A DNA stretch of 64,000 nucleotides from positions 89,239 to 153,238 of the forward strand of contig NZ_JHEI01000143.1 of the NCBI RefSeq assembly GCF_001273835.1. Reading direction: 5' to 3'. The translations under genes were made by a program, and so were the position numbers. This DNA comes from Leucobacter celer subsp. astrifaciens (GTDB taxonomy: Bacteria > Actinomycetota > Actinomycetes > Actinomycetales > Microbacteriaceae). The notes beneath the pieces were generated by a model. It was not told the DNA's origin. It did no database searches and saw only the letters and a list, made by a program, of their open reading frames with translations. This document shows, piece by piece, positions 18,301-26,794 of the stretch (positions within the stretch are counted from its first letter, which is position 1; every line of letters begins with the position of its first letter).

Positions 18301-19628
18301 CGAGCGTGCACGAACTCATCCGGGCCGCCGCGGAGCGCGAGGCCTCCGCACGGGCACCGCGCGGCCGCCCGGCGGGCATCGCGCATCGCCGACCCATCGC
18401 CCTGCGCGCGACCGGCGCTTCGAGCTGCGACACGGGCCTCGTGCGCGATCCGTGGGCCATCGACCGCGCCCCGGGCTACGGCCCTGGTGCGTCGGTGGCC
18501 GACGCGATCCCGGGCGACGCACCGCGGCAGGGACCTCTGCCGACGCGGTACACCGAAGCCTCGGAGGAACAGCTGCACGAGTGGATCCTCGCGGCGAAGG
18601 CCGAACTGGGGCAGCGCGTGCAGATCCTCGGCCACTTCTACCAGCGCGACGAGATCGTGCAGTACGCCGACTTCGTCGGAGACTCCTTCATGCTGGCGCA
18701 GGCCGCGAAGCAGCACCCGGAGGCCGAGTCCTTCGTGTTCTGCGGCGTGCACTTCATGGCGGAGACCGCCGACATCCTGTCGGGGCCCGAGCAGTCGGTG
18801 ATCCTGCCCAACCTCGCTGCCGGTTGCTCGATGGCCGACATGGCCACGATCGACCAGGTCGAGAACTGCTGGCGCGAGCTGACCGCGGCGCTCGGCCCGG
18901 CCGAGGGCGATCTCCAGCCCGTGATCCCGGTCACCTACATGAATTCCTCCGCCGCCATCAAGGCCTTCTGCGGCCGCAACGGCGGCATCGTCTGCACCTC
19001 GTCGAACGCCCGCACCGTGCTCGAGTGGGCGTTCGCGCGCGGGCAGCGCGTCGTGTTCTTCCCCGACCAGCACCTCGGCCGCAATACGGCGAAGGCGATG
19101 GGGATCACCGAGGAGCAGATGCCGCTGTGGCGCCCGCACCTGCCGCTCGGTGGGAACACCGAGGAACAGCTGCGCGAGTCGAAAGTGATCCTGTGGAACG
19201 GCTTCTGCTCCGTTCACAAGCGGTTCACTGTCGCGCAGATCGAGCAGGCCCGCGCGGAGTACCCCGGCGTCAAGGTCATCGTGCATCCCGAGTGCCCGGC
19301 CGCGGTCGTGGAGGCCGCGGACGGTGCGGGATCCACCGAGTACATCCGCAAGGAGATCGAGGCCGCGGAACCCGGCAGCGTGATCGCGGTGGGCACTGAG
19401 ATCAACCTCGTGAACCGGTTGCAGCAGCAGCGCCCCGACCTCACGATCTTCTGCCTCGACCCGGTCGTGTGCCCCTGCTCGACGATGTACCGCATCCACC
19501 CGGCCTACCTCGCGTGGACGCTCGAATCGCTCGTGGCGGGGGAGACGCCCAACCGGATCAGCGTGAGCGATGCGGTGGCCGACGACTCCCGGGTGGCCCT
19601 CGAGCGGATGCTCGCGGCACGACCGTGA
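18297..19628 (+). CDS. nadA: quinolinate synthase NadA
   Basis: A 443-residue enzyme that condenses iminoaspartate with dihydroxyacetone phosphate to quinolinate, using a [4Fe-4S] cluster. Family blocks are HFYQRDEIVQYADFVGDS, FCGVHFMAETADIL, MNSSAAIKAFCGRNGG, FFPDQHLGRNTA and CPCSTMYRIHPAYL; the cluster cysteines lie in the first, middle and C-terminal Cys-containing blocks. About 90 N-terminal residues are less conserved. The ATG shares ATGA with the nrtR stop, and the 3' end shares GTGA with nadB. Confidence 0.95.
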   Translation: MTSVHELIRAAAEREASARAPRGRPAGIAHRRPIALRATGASSCDTGLVRDPWAIDRAPGYGPGASVADAIPGDAPRQGPLPTRYTEASEEQLHEWILAAKAELGQRVQILGHFYQRDEIVQYADFVGDSFMLAQAAKQHPEAESFVFCGVHFMAETADILSGPEQSVILPNLAAGCSMADMATIDQVENCWRELTAALGPAEGDLQPVIPVTYMNSSAAIKAFCGRNGGIVCTSSNARTVLEWAFARGQRVVFFPDQHLGRNTAKAMGITEEQMPLWRPHLPLGGNTEEQLRESKVILWNGFCSVHKRFTVAQIEQARAEYPGVKVIVHPECPAAVVEAADGAGSTEYIRKEIEAAEPGSVIAVGTEINLVNRLQQQRPDLTIFCLDPVVCPCSTMYRIHPAYLAWTLESLVAGETPNRISVSDAVADDSRVALERMLAARP

Positions 19629-21274
19629 TCCTTGTCATCGGTTCCGGCGTCGCGGGTCTCGCCTGCGCACTCGCCGCGGCGCGCGCCGGAGCGGCCGTGA
19701 CCCTGGTGACTCCCGGGGTGCTCGGCTGGGAGGGATCCGGCACCGCGGACGCCCGCGCCGGCGGCAGCACCGCACTGGCGCAGGGCGGGATCGCCGCGGC
19801 CATCGGCGCGGGAGACACCCCCGCGCAGCACCTCGCCGACACTCTGGCGGCCGGGGCCGGGCTCGTCGACGGGGAGGCGGCGGAGGTGCTCACCGCATCG
19901 GGAGCCCGCGCGGTGCAGCGGTTGCTCGCCGAGGGGTTCGCGGCCGACCGCGGCCTCGACGGCGGCGTCGCGCTCGGTCTCGAGGCCGCGCACGGTCGGC
20001 ATCGCATCGTGCACGCCGGCGGCGACCGCACCGGAGCGGTGCTGCACGCGTTCCTCTCGGCGCAGGTGCGCGCTCTGGTCGCCGAGGGGCGGATCCTGCT
20101 GCGCGAGAGGCGAACCGCGGTGTCGCTGATCACGGACTCCGGCGTCGTCATCGGAGCGGTGCTGCGCGGCGACGAGGATCTCGAAACCTGCCGCGCGGAG
20201 GCCACGGTGCTGGCGACCGGCGGCTACGCGGGCCTCTACCCGCGCAGCTCGAATCCGGCGTCGTCGCGCGGTACCGGCGTGGTGCTCGCGGCCCGAGCCG
20301 GGGCCCTGGTGGCCGACCTCGAATTCGTGCAGTTCCACCCCACCGTGCTGCACGGCACCGGCGCGCTCATCTCCGAGGCGGTGCGCGGGGCCGGAGCAGT
20401 GCTGCTCGACGGCTCCGGATCCCGCTTCATGGCTGAACGCCACCCGCTCGCCGAACTGGCTCCCCGAGATGTCGTGTCGCGCGAGATCAGCGGGCTGCTG
20501 CGTGAGCGCGGCGAGGAGTCCGTGCTGCTCGACGCGACCGGGATCGAGCGGGCGGAGGGCTCCGGAGCGCTGGCCAGGCGCTTCCCCGGAATATCAGCCG
20601 CGACCGCGGCCCACGGCTACGACTGGACGCGGGAGCCGATTCCGGTCTCGCCGGCCGCGCACTACACGATGGGCGGCGTGGCGAGCGACCTGGATGGCCG
20701 CACGAGTGTGCCCGGCCTGCTCGTCGCCGGTGAGGTCGCGTGCACCGGGGTGCACGGCGCCAACCGGCTCGCTTCGAACTCCCTGCTGGAGGGTCTGGTC
20801 TTCGGGGAGCGGGCAGCTCTCGCCGCATGCGACTTCGCGGAGGGTTCCTCGGTCCCGGCGGCCGACTGGAAGCCGCGCGGTCGCGGCTTCGCGGCGCTCG
20901 AGCGTGGGTCGCGCGTGGCGGCGGCCCCTGCTCCGCTGCCGATCGCGCAGTCGGATCCGCTGTCGGATCCCCCTTCGTCCGACGTCGCCGCGGCGATTCC
21001 GTCGGTGGCGGGCCTCCGCGCCACGGACGGCGACGACGCCGCGCTCGTGGGGATGATCCGCGCCGCGGCGTTCGAGCGCACCGAGTCGCGGGGCGCGCAC
21101 CAGCGATTCGACCACCCGGACACCGACCCGGCGCAGGCGATGCGGCGCGCGTACCGCTTCGTGCTGCCCGCCACCGGGGGAACCGCAGCCGGGGGAGCCG
21201 CAGCCGGGAAGCCCACGACCGGCGACCCCGCACATGTCCCGACCTTCGAGCAGAGGAGCCTCTCATCGTGCTGA
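19625..21274 (+). CDS. nadB: L-aspartate oxidase NadB
   Basis: A 549-residue flavoprotein that oxidises L-aspartate to iminoaspartate, the substrate of NadA. The FAD-binding Rossmann motif is at the very start (VIGSGVAGLACA, residues 4-15). The conserved GGSTALAQGGIAAA, FVQFHPTVL, HYTMGGVASD and GANRLASNSLLEGLVFG blocks follow. The tail after about residue 400 is Pro/Ala/Ser-rich and variable. The GTG start is given by a GTGA overlap with nadA. Confidence 0.94.
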   Translation: MILVIGSGVAGLACALAAARAGAAVTLVTPGVLGWEGSGTADARAGGSTALAQGGIAAAIGAGDTPAQHLADTLAAGAGLVDGEAAEVLTASGARAVQRLLAEGFAADRGLDGGVALGLEAAHGRHRIVHAGGDRTGAVLHAFLSAQVRALVAEGRILLRERRTAVSLITDSGVVIGAVLRGDEDLETCRAEATVLATGGYAGLYPRSSNPASSRGTGVVLAARAGALVADLEFVQFHPTVLHGTGALISEAVRGAGAVLLDGSGSRFMAERHPLAELAPRDVVSREISGLLRERGEESVLLDATGIERAEGSGALARRFPGISAATAAHGYDWTREPIPVSPAAHYTMGGVASDLDGRTSVPGLLVAGEVACTGVHGANRLASNSLLEGLVFGERAALAACDFAEGSSVPAADWKPRGRGFAALERGSRVAAAPAPLPIAQSDPLSDPPSSDVAAAIPSVAGLRATDGDDAALVGMIRAAAFERTESRGAHQRFDHPDTDPAQAMRRAYRFVLPATGGTAAGGAAAGKPTTGDPAHVPTFEQRSLSSC

Positions 21275-22116
21275 CCAGACGCATCATCGAGCACGTCGTG
21301 GGCGCCGCTCTCGAAGAGGACGCGCCGTGGGGCGACCTGACCGCCGAGCTCGCGATCCCGGAGCGCACCCGCATCGACACCCGTTTCGTGGCACGGGAAG
21401 CGGGCGTCTTCGCCGGCGGCCCGCTCGTCGTGGAGACCTTCCGCCAGACGGATCCCGGCATCGAGGTCTCCGATCTGGTCGACGAGGGCAAAGCCTTCGC
21501 CGCGGGGGATACGCTCGCCCGCATCGCGGGACCCGCCAGAGGGGTGCTCACCGGGGAGCGGGTCGCACTCAACCTCAGCCAGCGGATGAGCGGTGTGGCC
21601 ACCCTCACCTCGCGCTATGTCGCCGCGGTGGCCCACACGCGGGCGCGCATCGCGGACACGCGCAAGACCACTCCGGGTCTGCGTGCACTCGAGAAGCACG
21701 CCGTGCGGGCCGGCGGAGGAGCCAATCACCGCTTCGGGCTCTCGGACGCGATCATGGTGAAGGACAACCACCTCGCTGCGCTCGGCGCGGTCGACGCCGT
21801 GACGACCACGGCGGCGCTGCGCGAGCTGCGCGAGCGCGCGGGGCACACCACCTCGATCATCGTGGAGGTGGATCGCCTGGACCAGCTCGAGGCCGTGCTC
21901 GCCGCGGAGGTCACCGGCATCCTGCTCGACAACTTCTCGCTCGAGGATCTCGTGACCGGGATGCGCCTGATCGCCGGCCGCGCGGTCGCGGAGGCGAGCG
22001 GGGGCGTGACGCTCGACACGGTCGCCGCGATCGCCGAAACCGGAGTCGATGTGATCTCGGTGGGGCAGCTGACCCACGGCGCACGAGCGCTCGATCTGGG
22101 GCTGGACGCGGCGTGA
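21268..22116 (+). CDS. nadC: nicotinate-nucleotide pyrophosphorylase (quinolinate phosphoribosyltransferase) NadC
   Basis: A 282-residue enzyme that converts quinolinate and PRPP to nicotinate mononucleotide. Signature blocks: EDAPWGDLTAE near residue 17, LNLSQRMSGVATLT, DTRKTTPGLRALEKHAV, GGGANHRFGLSDAIMVKDNH and GGVTLDTVAAIAETGVDVISVG. The GTG at 21268 lies behind GAGGAG and overlaps the nadB stop by seven bases. It completes the de novo branch. Confidence 0.95.
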   Translation: MLTRRIIEHVVGAALEEDAPWGDLTAELAIPERTRIDTRFVAREAGVFAGGPLVVETFRQTDPGIEVSDLVDEGKAFAAGDTLARIAGPARGVLTGERVALNLSQRMSGVATLTSRYVAAVAHTRARIADTRKTTPGLRALEKHAVRAGGGANHRFGLSDAIMVKDNHLAALGAVDAVTTTAALRELRERAGHTTSIIVEVDRLDQLEAVLAAEVTGILLDNFSLEDLVTGMRLIAGRAVAEASGGVTLDTVAAIAETGVDVISVGQLTHGARALDLGLDAA

Positions 22117-22162
22117 GGGCTGCACGGTGCGAGCGGGAGCGCGACGTGAGCGAGGCCTCGGC

Positions 22163-23383
22163 GTGAATGCGGGGGCGACGGCACCGGATCAGGGATCCCA
22201 GCGATATCTCGACGCCGCGGCGACCGCCCCACTGAGGGCGGAGGCCCGTGCGGCGCTGATCGACGCGCTCGATGCCGGAGCGGCGAACCCGTCGAGCGTG
22301 CATGCCGCGGGGCATCGCGCGCGTACGATCGTCGACGAGGCGCGGAGCAGAGTCGCGGCAGCGCTCGGCGCCCGAACGGGCGAGGTGTTCTTCACCTCGG
22401 GCGGCACCGAGGCGAACAACCTCGCGATCATCGGCCTCGCGCTCGCGAATCCGCGCGGCAGGCACATCGTGACCACGGCGATCGAGCACCCCTCTGTGCT
22501 GGAGAGCTGCCGGTACCTCGAGCGCGTGTTCGGCTTCGAACTGACGCTGCTCGACGTCGACGGGACGGGCCGAGTCTCGCCCGAGGCGCTCGCCGCGGTG
22601 CTGAGGCCGGACACGACGCTCGTCTCGATCGGGCTCGCGAACGGCGAGGTCGGCACGGTGCAGCCCGTGCCCGAACTCGCGTCGGTCGCGAAGCGGGTCG
22701 GGGCGATCGTGCACACGGATGCCGTGCAGGCGGCGCCCTCGCTGCCGGTGTCCTTCGGCTCCCTCGGTGGGGGGCGCGAGCACGCCTGGCCCGGCTCCGC
22801 CGTCGATGCGATGACGGTCGCCTCGCACAAGTTCGGCGGACCGCAGGGGGCGGGGGCGCTGCTGCTGCGAGGAAATCTGCCGCTCGAGCCTCTGCTGCAC
22901 GGTGGAGGGCAGGAGCGCGGTGCGCGCTCCGGCACCGAGAACGTGGCCGCGATCGCGGGGTTCGGGGCCGCGGTCCAAGCGTGCAGCGCGATCGTCGGCA
23001 CGCGGGCGGTCGAGCTGCTGGGCAGCCGGGATGCGCTCATCGAGCGCATCGTTGCGGAGTTGCCCGGGGCTCGGCTGACGGGTCACCCGGCTGAGCGGCT
23101 GCCGGGGCACGCCTCGTTCGTGGTCGAGGGAGTGAGCGGCGAGTCGATGCTGGTGGCGCTCGACGCCGCGGGTTTCGCGGTCTCCTCCGGCTCGGCCTGC
23201 GCCGCGGGCAAGGACGAGCCGTCTCCGACACTGCTGGCGCTGGGGCTCACGCCGGAGCTCGCGCAGACGGCGATCCGCTTCACGCTCCCCGCGCCGCTTC
23301 CCGAGGGCGACATCGAGCGCATCGCCGCGGTGCTGCGCGGTGAGGCACCGGTCGCCGGGTCCGCGAGGCGCCGGAGCGTGTGA
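22163..23383 (+). CDS. cysteine desulfurase, NifS/IscS class (probable NadA cluster-loading NadS)
   Basis: A PLP enzyme of about 406 residues. Visible features: YLDAAATAPLR at the N-terminus, FTSGGTEANNLAI (PLP phosphate cup), IEHPSVLES with the His, ASHKFGGPQGAG with the Schiff-base Lys, RSGTENV, and the active-site Cys in SSGSACAAGKDEPS. It follows nadC with no terminator, so it is probably the fifth gene of the operon. This suggests it supplies sulfur for the NadA [4Fe-4S] cluster, as known for Bacillus nadS. GTG 22163 is chosen; an in-frame GTG at 22127 is possible. Confidence 0.85.
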   Translation: MNAGATAPDQGSQRYLDAAATAPLRAEARAALIDALDAGAANPSSVHAAGHRARTIVDEARSRVAAALGARTGEVFFTSGGTEANNLAIIGLALANPRGRHIVTTAIEHPSVLESCRYLERVFGFELTLLDVDGTGRVSPEALAAVLRPDTTLVSIGLANGEVGTVQPVPELASVAKRVGAIVHTDAVQAAPSLPVSFGSLGGGREHAWPGSAVDAMTVASHKFGGPQGAGALLLRGNLPLEPLLHGGGQERGARSGTENVAAIAGFGAAVQACSAIVGTRAVELLGSRDALIERIVAELPGARLTGHPAERLPGHASFVVEGVSGESMLVALDAAGFAVSSGSACAAGKDEPSPTLLALGLTPELAQTAIRFTLPAPLPEGDIERIAAVLRGEAPVAGSARRRSV

Positions 23384-23414
23384 GCGGTTCGGCGCGAGCA
23401 CGGGACCGATCGCC

Positions 23415-24689
23415 CTACGCCGCACGACTCTCGCGACGCGGGCGCGGCGCATAGAGCGGATACGAGACCAGGCGCTCGACCATGCGCGGGAGTTCGCTGC
23501 CCGGGTCGAGCGCCACGGCGTCGACTGCCTGCCGATGCGCCACCGATTGTGTACCTCCCAGCCACCAGACCCACGCGCTGAGCGAGAGCAGGCCGGAACG
23601 CAGTTCTTCGGGAGCATCGGATAGGGCGATCAGGAGTTTGCGACGGACCCCCGGGAGACGTTCGAACTCGGTGAAGTCCGGGCTGATGCTCGCGAGGATG
23701 CGGCGAATCGACCACCCCGCGCCTCGGGCCCGCTCCGGGCCGCCGTCGAGATCGACCGGCACGCCCTGGAACTGGGTCGGCCCCATCTCGCGGGCCAGCT
23801 CCTCGGGGAACTCCGGTCGCGTGAGTACTCCGAGCGCGAGCAGCAGCCATCGGTCGGGGTGCTGGGCGCTGCGGATCAGCCGCGCCGTCGTCGACGGGTC
23901 GAGCGGATGGTCCTCGTCTCTGAGCGCTCGCACGACCGCAGCGGTGCGCGCCATCCAGGTGTAGGCGTCGTCGGGAGGCGGTTCTTCCAGATGCTCCGCC
24001 ATGAGCGCGATGAAATCCCTTCGCGCCTCGGGGAGAGCGAGGCGCTCCCCGGGTTCGACGCCGGCCGGGGGTTCCGGTGCCGAGCCCGGGAAGTCGAATG
24101 GTGCGAGCTCCGCGAGCGCGTCGGCCACCGCCGCGCGGCGAGCGGGCTCGGGCTCGGGGATGGCTCCGAGCTCTGCCAGCGCTGGGTGCGTGTCGCCCCG
24201 GAGACGCGCGCCGAGGGAGATGGGACTCTCTTCGATCTCGCGCAGCGGTCTTCCGCCGGTCGGCGCGGCGGGGTCGAGATAGCTGATCCAGCCGTCGGGA
24301 GCAATGCAGCACAGCTCACGCGGGCCGAGCCCCTCGCGGCGCAGACGCCGCTCGAGACGCCTCGCGAGTCGGCGCCAGGGCGGCCCGCCGGCCTCGGCGA
24401 AGGTCTGCTCGCTCGAGATCACGATGGCCGGTGCCGAGACCGTGTCCTGCACCGAACCGATGTCGTGCAGCGCATCGCAGATCAGATCGAGAAGTCCGAC
24501 CGAATCGCTCGGGCTGTCGGAGGCCGGGAGGTCCACGCGCATCGCCCGCCCCGCGCGCTTCCCCGAGAAGAACACCACGAAGATGCTGTCAGGAGCGGTG
24601 AAACCGACCAGCTGCGGGAGCGCGGCGAGGAAGTCGGCGGTGGTCCGGCAGCGGATGACTTCGGGCTGATCGAGGCTGAGATCGTTCAT
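23415..24689 (-). CDS. DUF4192 family protein
   Basis: A 424-residue actinobacterial protein. The typical N-terminal start is present (RCRTTADFLAALPQLVGFTAPDSIFVVFF), and a helical repeat-like second half contains HPDRWLLLALGVLTRPEFP. A typical DUF4192 motif pair, LP-LVGF-P and WWLGG near the C-terminus, is present. Function is unknown. It is convergent with the desulfurase gene (31 bases between stops). A CAGGAT hexamer six bases before the ATG may be the -10 of a leaderless mRNA, though it is weaker than others in the window. Confidence 0.82.
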   Translation of the reverse strand: MNDLSLDQPEVIRCRTTADFLAALPQLVGFTAPDSIFVVFFSGKRAGRAMRVDLPASDSPSDSVGLLDLICDALHDIGSVQDTVSAPAIVISSEQTFAEAGGPPWRRLARRLERRLRREGLGPRELCCIAPDGWISYLDPAAPTGGRPLREIEESPISLGARLRGDTHPALAELGAIPEPEPARRAAVADALAELAPFDFPGSAPEPPAGVEPGERLALPEARRDFIALMAEHLEEPPPDDAYTWMARTAAVVRALRDEDHPLDPSTTARLIRSAQHPDRWLLLALGVLTRPEFPEELAREMGPTQFQGVPVDLDGGPERARGAGWSIRRILASISPDFTEFERLPGVRRKLLIALSDAPEELRSGLLSLSAWVWWLGGTQSVAHRQAVDAVALDPGSELPRMVERLVSYPLYAPRPRRESRAA

Positions 24690-24822
24690 GCATCGATCCT
24701 GAGCTGTCGCGAAGGCCGGATCCTAGTTACCCACAGGCCGCCGTGGATCTTCGTTCCGACGCGCCAACATTGCCCACTTGTGAGCGAAGCTTCGTGCGCA
24801 CAAGGGCTTCCGTCACTACGTG

Positions 24823-24875
24823 GATCGACGCCCAGGAGGACGATTTCCGGAGAAACGTCCTCCTGGGCGTCGATC
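24823..24875. repeat. perfect 20-bp inverted repeat with 13-base loop
   Basis: GATCGACGCCCAGGAGGACG at 24823-24842 is exactly complementary to 24856-24875. The loop is ATTTCCGGAGAAA. It lies in the 245-base gap between DUF4192 and the flavoprotein gene, downstream of the latter. A shorter imperfect palindrome, CTTGTG...CACAAG around GAAGCTTC, sits just before it at about 24777-24804. Neither has a U-tract, so simple termination is uncertain. Confidence 0.8.
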
Positions 24876-24934
24876 GCCTGCCGGAGCGTGGAAGCCAGTA
24901 GCGTGGCAGAAGAACGCCGAGGCCTGTGCGCCGT

Positions 24935-26716
24935 CTACTCCACGAGCTTGCCGGCGACGGAGGTGTCGATGACGTCGTATGCGAGGTCGCGGAACGAGTC
25001 CGGCGCCTCGGCCACGCGCTCGAAGGTCACTCCGCCATCGGGCGTCCACACGAAGCTGCCGCGCAGCTCGTCGCTCTGCTCGGGGAAGTCGGAGCGGTTG
25101 TGGCAACCGCGGGTCTCCCGGCGCTCGACCGCGCACTCCAGCGTGGCCCGCGCGGCCAGCAACGAGCCGTAGAGGTCGAAGGCGTGGGCGAGATCGTCGA
25201 AGCCGGCGATGTCGGGGTGCACCCCGAGGTTGCCCGCGCGATCCTCGATCGCACCGAGCTTCTCGAGACCCTCGCGCAGGCCGGCCTCGCTGCGCACCAC
25301 ACCCGCGTGCTCGGTCATGAGATTGCGCACCTGGCGCTGCAGCAGGCGCGGCGTCTCCGTGCCCTTGCCCGAGAGCAGATTCTGCATCTCGGCGCGGGCC
25401 TCGCCCACCGCGTCGGCCGAGCGGGTCACCTGCGAGAGCCCCGACACGTACTCGGCGGCATCGGTGCCCGTGATGCGGCCGTACACGAGCAGTTCGATGA
25501 GGGAGTTGCCGCCGAGGCGGTTGGCCCCGTGGAGGCCGCTCGACGCCTCTCCGATGGCGTAGAAGCCGTCGACGCCGGTGCTGTGGCTCTCGGCGTTCAC
25601 CCACACGCCGCCCATCGAGTAGTGCGCGGTGGGAGCGATCTCGATGGGCTCCTCGGTGATATCGAGCATCTGCAGGTCGATGAGCGTGCGGTACACGCGT
25701 GGGAGCTTCTCGAAGATGGTCTCGCGCGGCAGGTGCGACACGTCGAGATAGACGCCGCCGTTCGTGGTGCCGCGCCCCTCGATGATCTCTGTGTAGCTCG
25801 CGAGCGCGATGCGGTCGCGGGTCGAGAGCTCCATGCGCTCGGGATCGTAGCGCTCCATGTAGCGCTCGCCGAGGGCGTTGCGCAGGATCCCGCCCTCGCC
25901 GCGCGCGGCCTCCGACACGAGCGTGCCGGCGGCGTCGGCGGGCTCCAGGATGCCCGAGGGGTGGAACTGCACGAGCTCGGCGTCGCGGATCTTGCCGCCC
26001 GCGAGCGCGGCGAGGCGGAAGGAGTCGCCGGTGTTCTCGTCTCGGCGGGAGGAGGTGTTGCGCCAGATGCGGTTGTGGCCGCCGGCTGCGAGGATCACGG
26101 CGTCGGCGTGGATGAGCACGGGCGTGCCGTCGACGATGTCGAAGCCGTAGGCGCCGAAGATCTTGCCGTCGGACGCCAGCAGGCGGGTGATGTAGATGGT
26201 GTCGACGATGGGGACGTTCAGCTCTCGAGCGCGGCGCAGCAGGGTGCGCTGGATCTCGAGACCCGTGTAGTCGCCCGCGTAGCAGGTGCGGCGGTACTTG
26301 TGCGCGCCGAAGAAGCGCTGGCTGATCCGTCCGTCCGCCTCGCGCGCGAAGGGCATGCCCCAGCGCTCGAGATCCTCGATGCCGCGGGCGGCGTTCTTGG
26401 TGACGACCTCGATGATCGCGGGATCGCCGAGGAAGTACGACTCGCGCAGCGTGTCTGCGGCGTGCTGCTGCCAGCTGTCCTCCGGATCGATCGTGCCGAG
26501 CGCGGCGTTGATGCCGCCGGCGGCGAGCGTGGTGTGCGCGTCGTGCTTGCGACGCTTGCCGACCGTGAGCACCTGCACCCCGCGCTCGGCGAGCTCGATC
26601 GAGGCGCGGAGGCCGGCGCCCCCGGTACCGATGACCAGCACGGAGGTGGAGAGGAGGCGCTCGCGGGTGGCGGTGTCGTGGCTCGCCGTGACGGAGCCTG
26701 CTGCATTCGTGTTCAT
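24935..26716 (-). CDS. orphan fumarate reductase/succinate dehydrogenase-like flavoprotein
   Basis: A 593-residue protein with the FAD Rossmann motif VIGTGGAGLRA near residue 28. The HTTLAAGG block contains the His that carries covalent FAD in SdhA/FrdA. Substrate-site blocks are FHPSGI, SEAARGEGG, HYSMGGVWV and ANRLGGNSLIELLVYG, and a succinate-dehydrogenase C-terminal helical domain follows. No iron-sulfur or membrane-anchor subunit is nearby, so its electron partner is unknown; it could be a soluble fumarate reductase or a related oxidase. The ATG at 26716 precedes the conserved region well. It is divergent from a LysR gene. Confidence 0.82.
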   Translation of the reverse strand: MNTNAAGSVTASHDTATRERLLSTSVLVIGTGGAGLRASIELAERGVQVLTVGKRRKHDAHTTLAAGGINAALGTIDPEDSWQQHAADTLRESYFLGDPAIIEVVTKNAARGIEDLERWGMPFAREADGRISQRFFGAHKYRRTCYAGDYTGLEIQRTLLRRARELNVPIVDTIYITRLLASDGKIFGAYGFDIVDGTPVLIHADAVILAAGGHNRIWRNTSSRRDENTGDSFRLAALAGGKIRDAELVQFHPSGILEPADAAGTLVSEAARGEGGILRNALGERYMERYDPERMELSTRDRIALASYTEIIEGRGTTNGGVYLDVSHLPRETIFEKLPRVYRTLIDLQMLDITEEPIEIAPTAHYSMGGVWVNAESHSTGVDGFYAIGEASSGLHGANRLGGNSLIELLVYGRITGTDAAEYVSGLSQVTRSADAVGEARAEMQNLLSGKGTETPRLLQRQVRNLMTEHAGVVRSEAGLREGLEKLGAIEDRAGNLGVHPDIAGFDDLAHAFDLYGSLLAARATLECAVERRETRGCHNRSDFPEQSDELRGSFVWTPDGGVTFERVAEAPDSFRDLAYDVIDTSVAGKLVE

Positions 26717-26743
26717 GCGGACCACGTTAGGCACCCTCGTTTG

Positions 26744-26787
26744 ATTACTCCAATGAATAGTCCGGATCATGACGATGCGATTATGCT
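26744..26787. promoter_or_regulatory. divergent control region of the flavoprotein and LysR genes
   Basis: The 78-base gap contains ATTACTCCAATGAAT (26744-26758), which fits the loose T-N11-A pattern of LysR sites with short dyad ends. TATGCT (26782-26787) lies seven bases before the lysR ATG and is probably its -10. The region is distinctly A+T-rich compared with its surroundings. Confidence 0.4.
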
Positions 26788-26794
26788 ATGAGAG

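Noticed and set aside
24926..26791. A 621-codon plus-strand frame opposite the flavoprotein gene
   Set aside because: Antisense shadow of a gene with clear FAD motifs.
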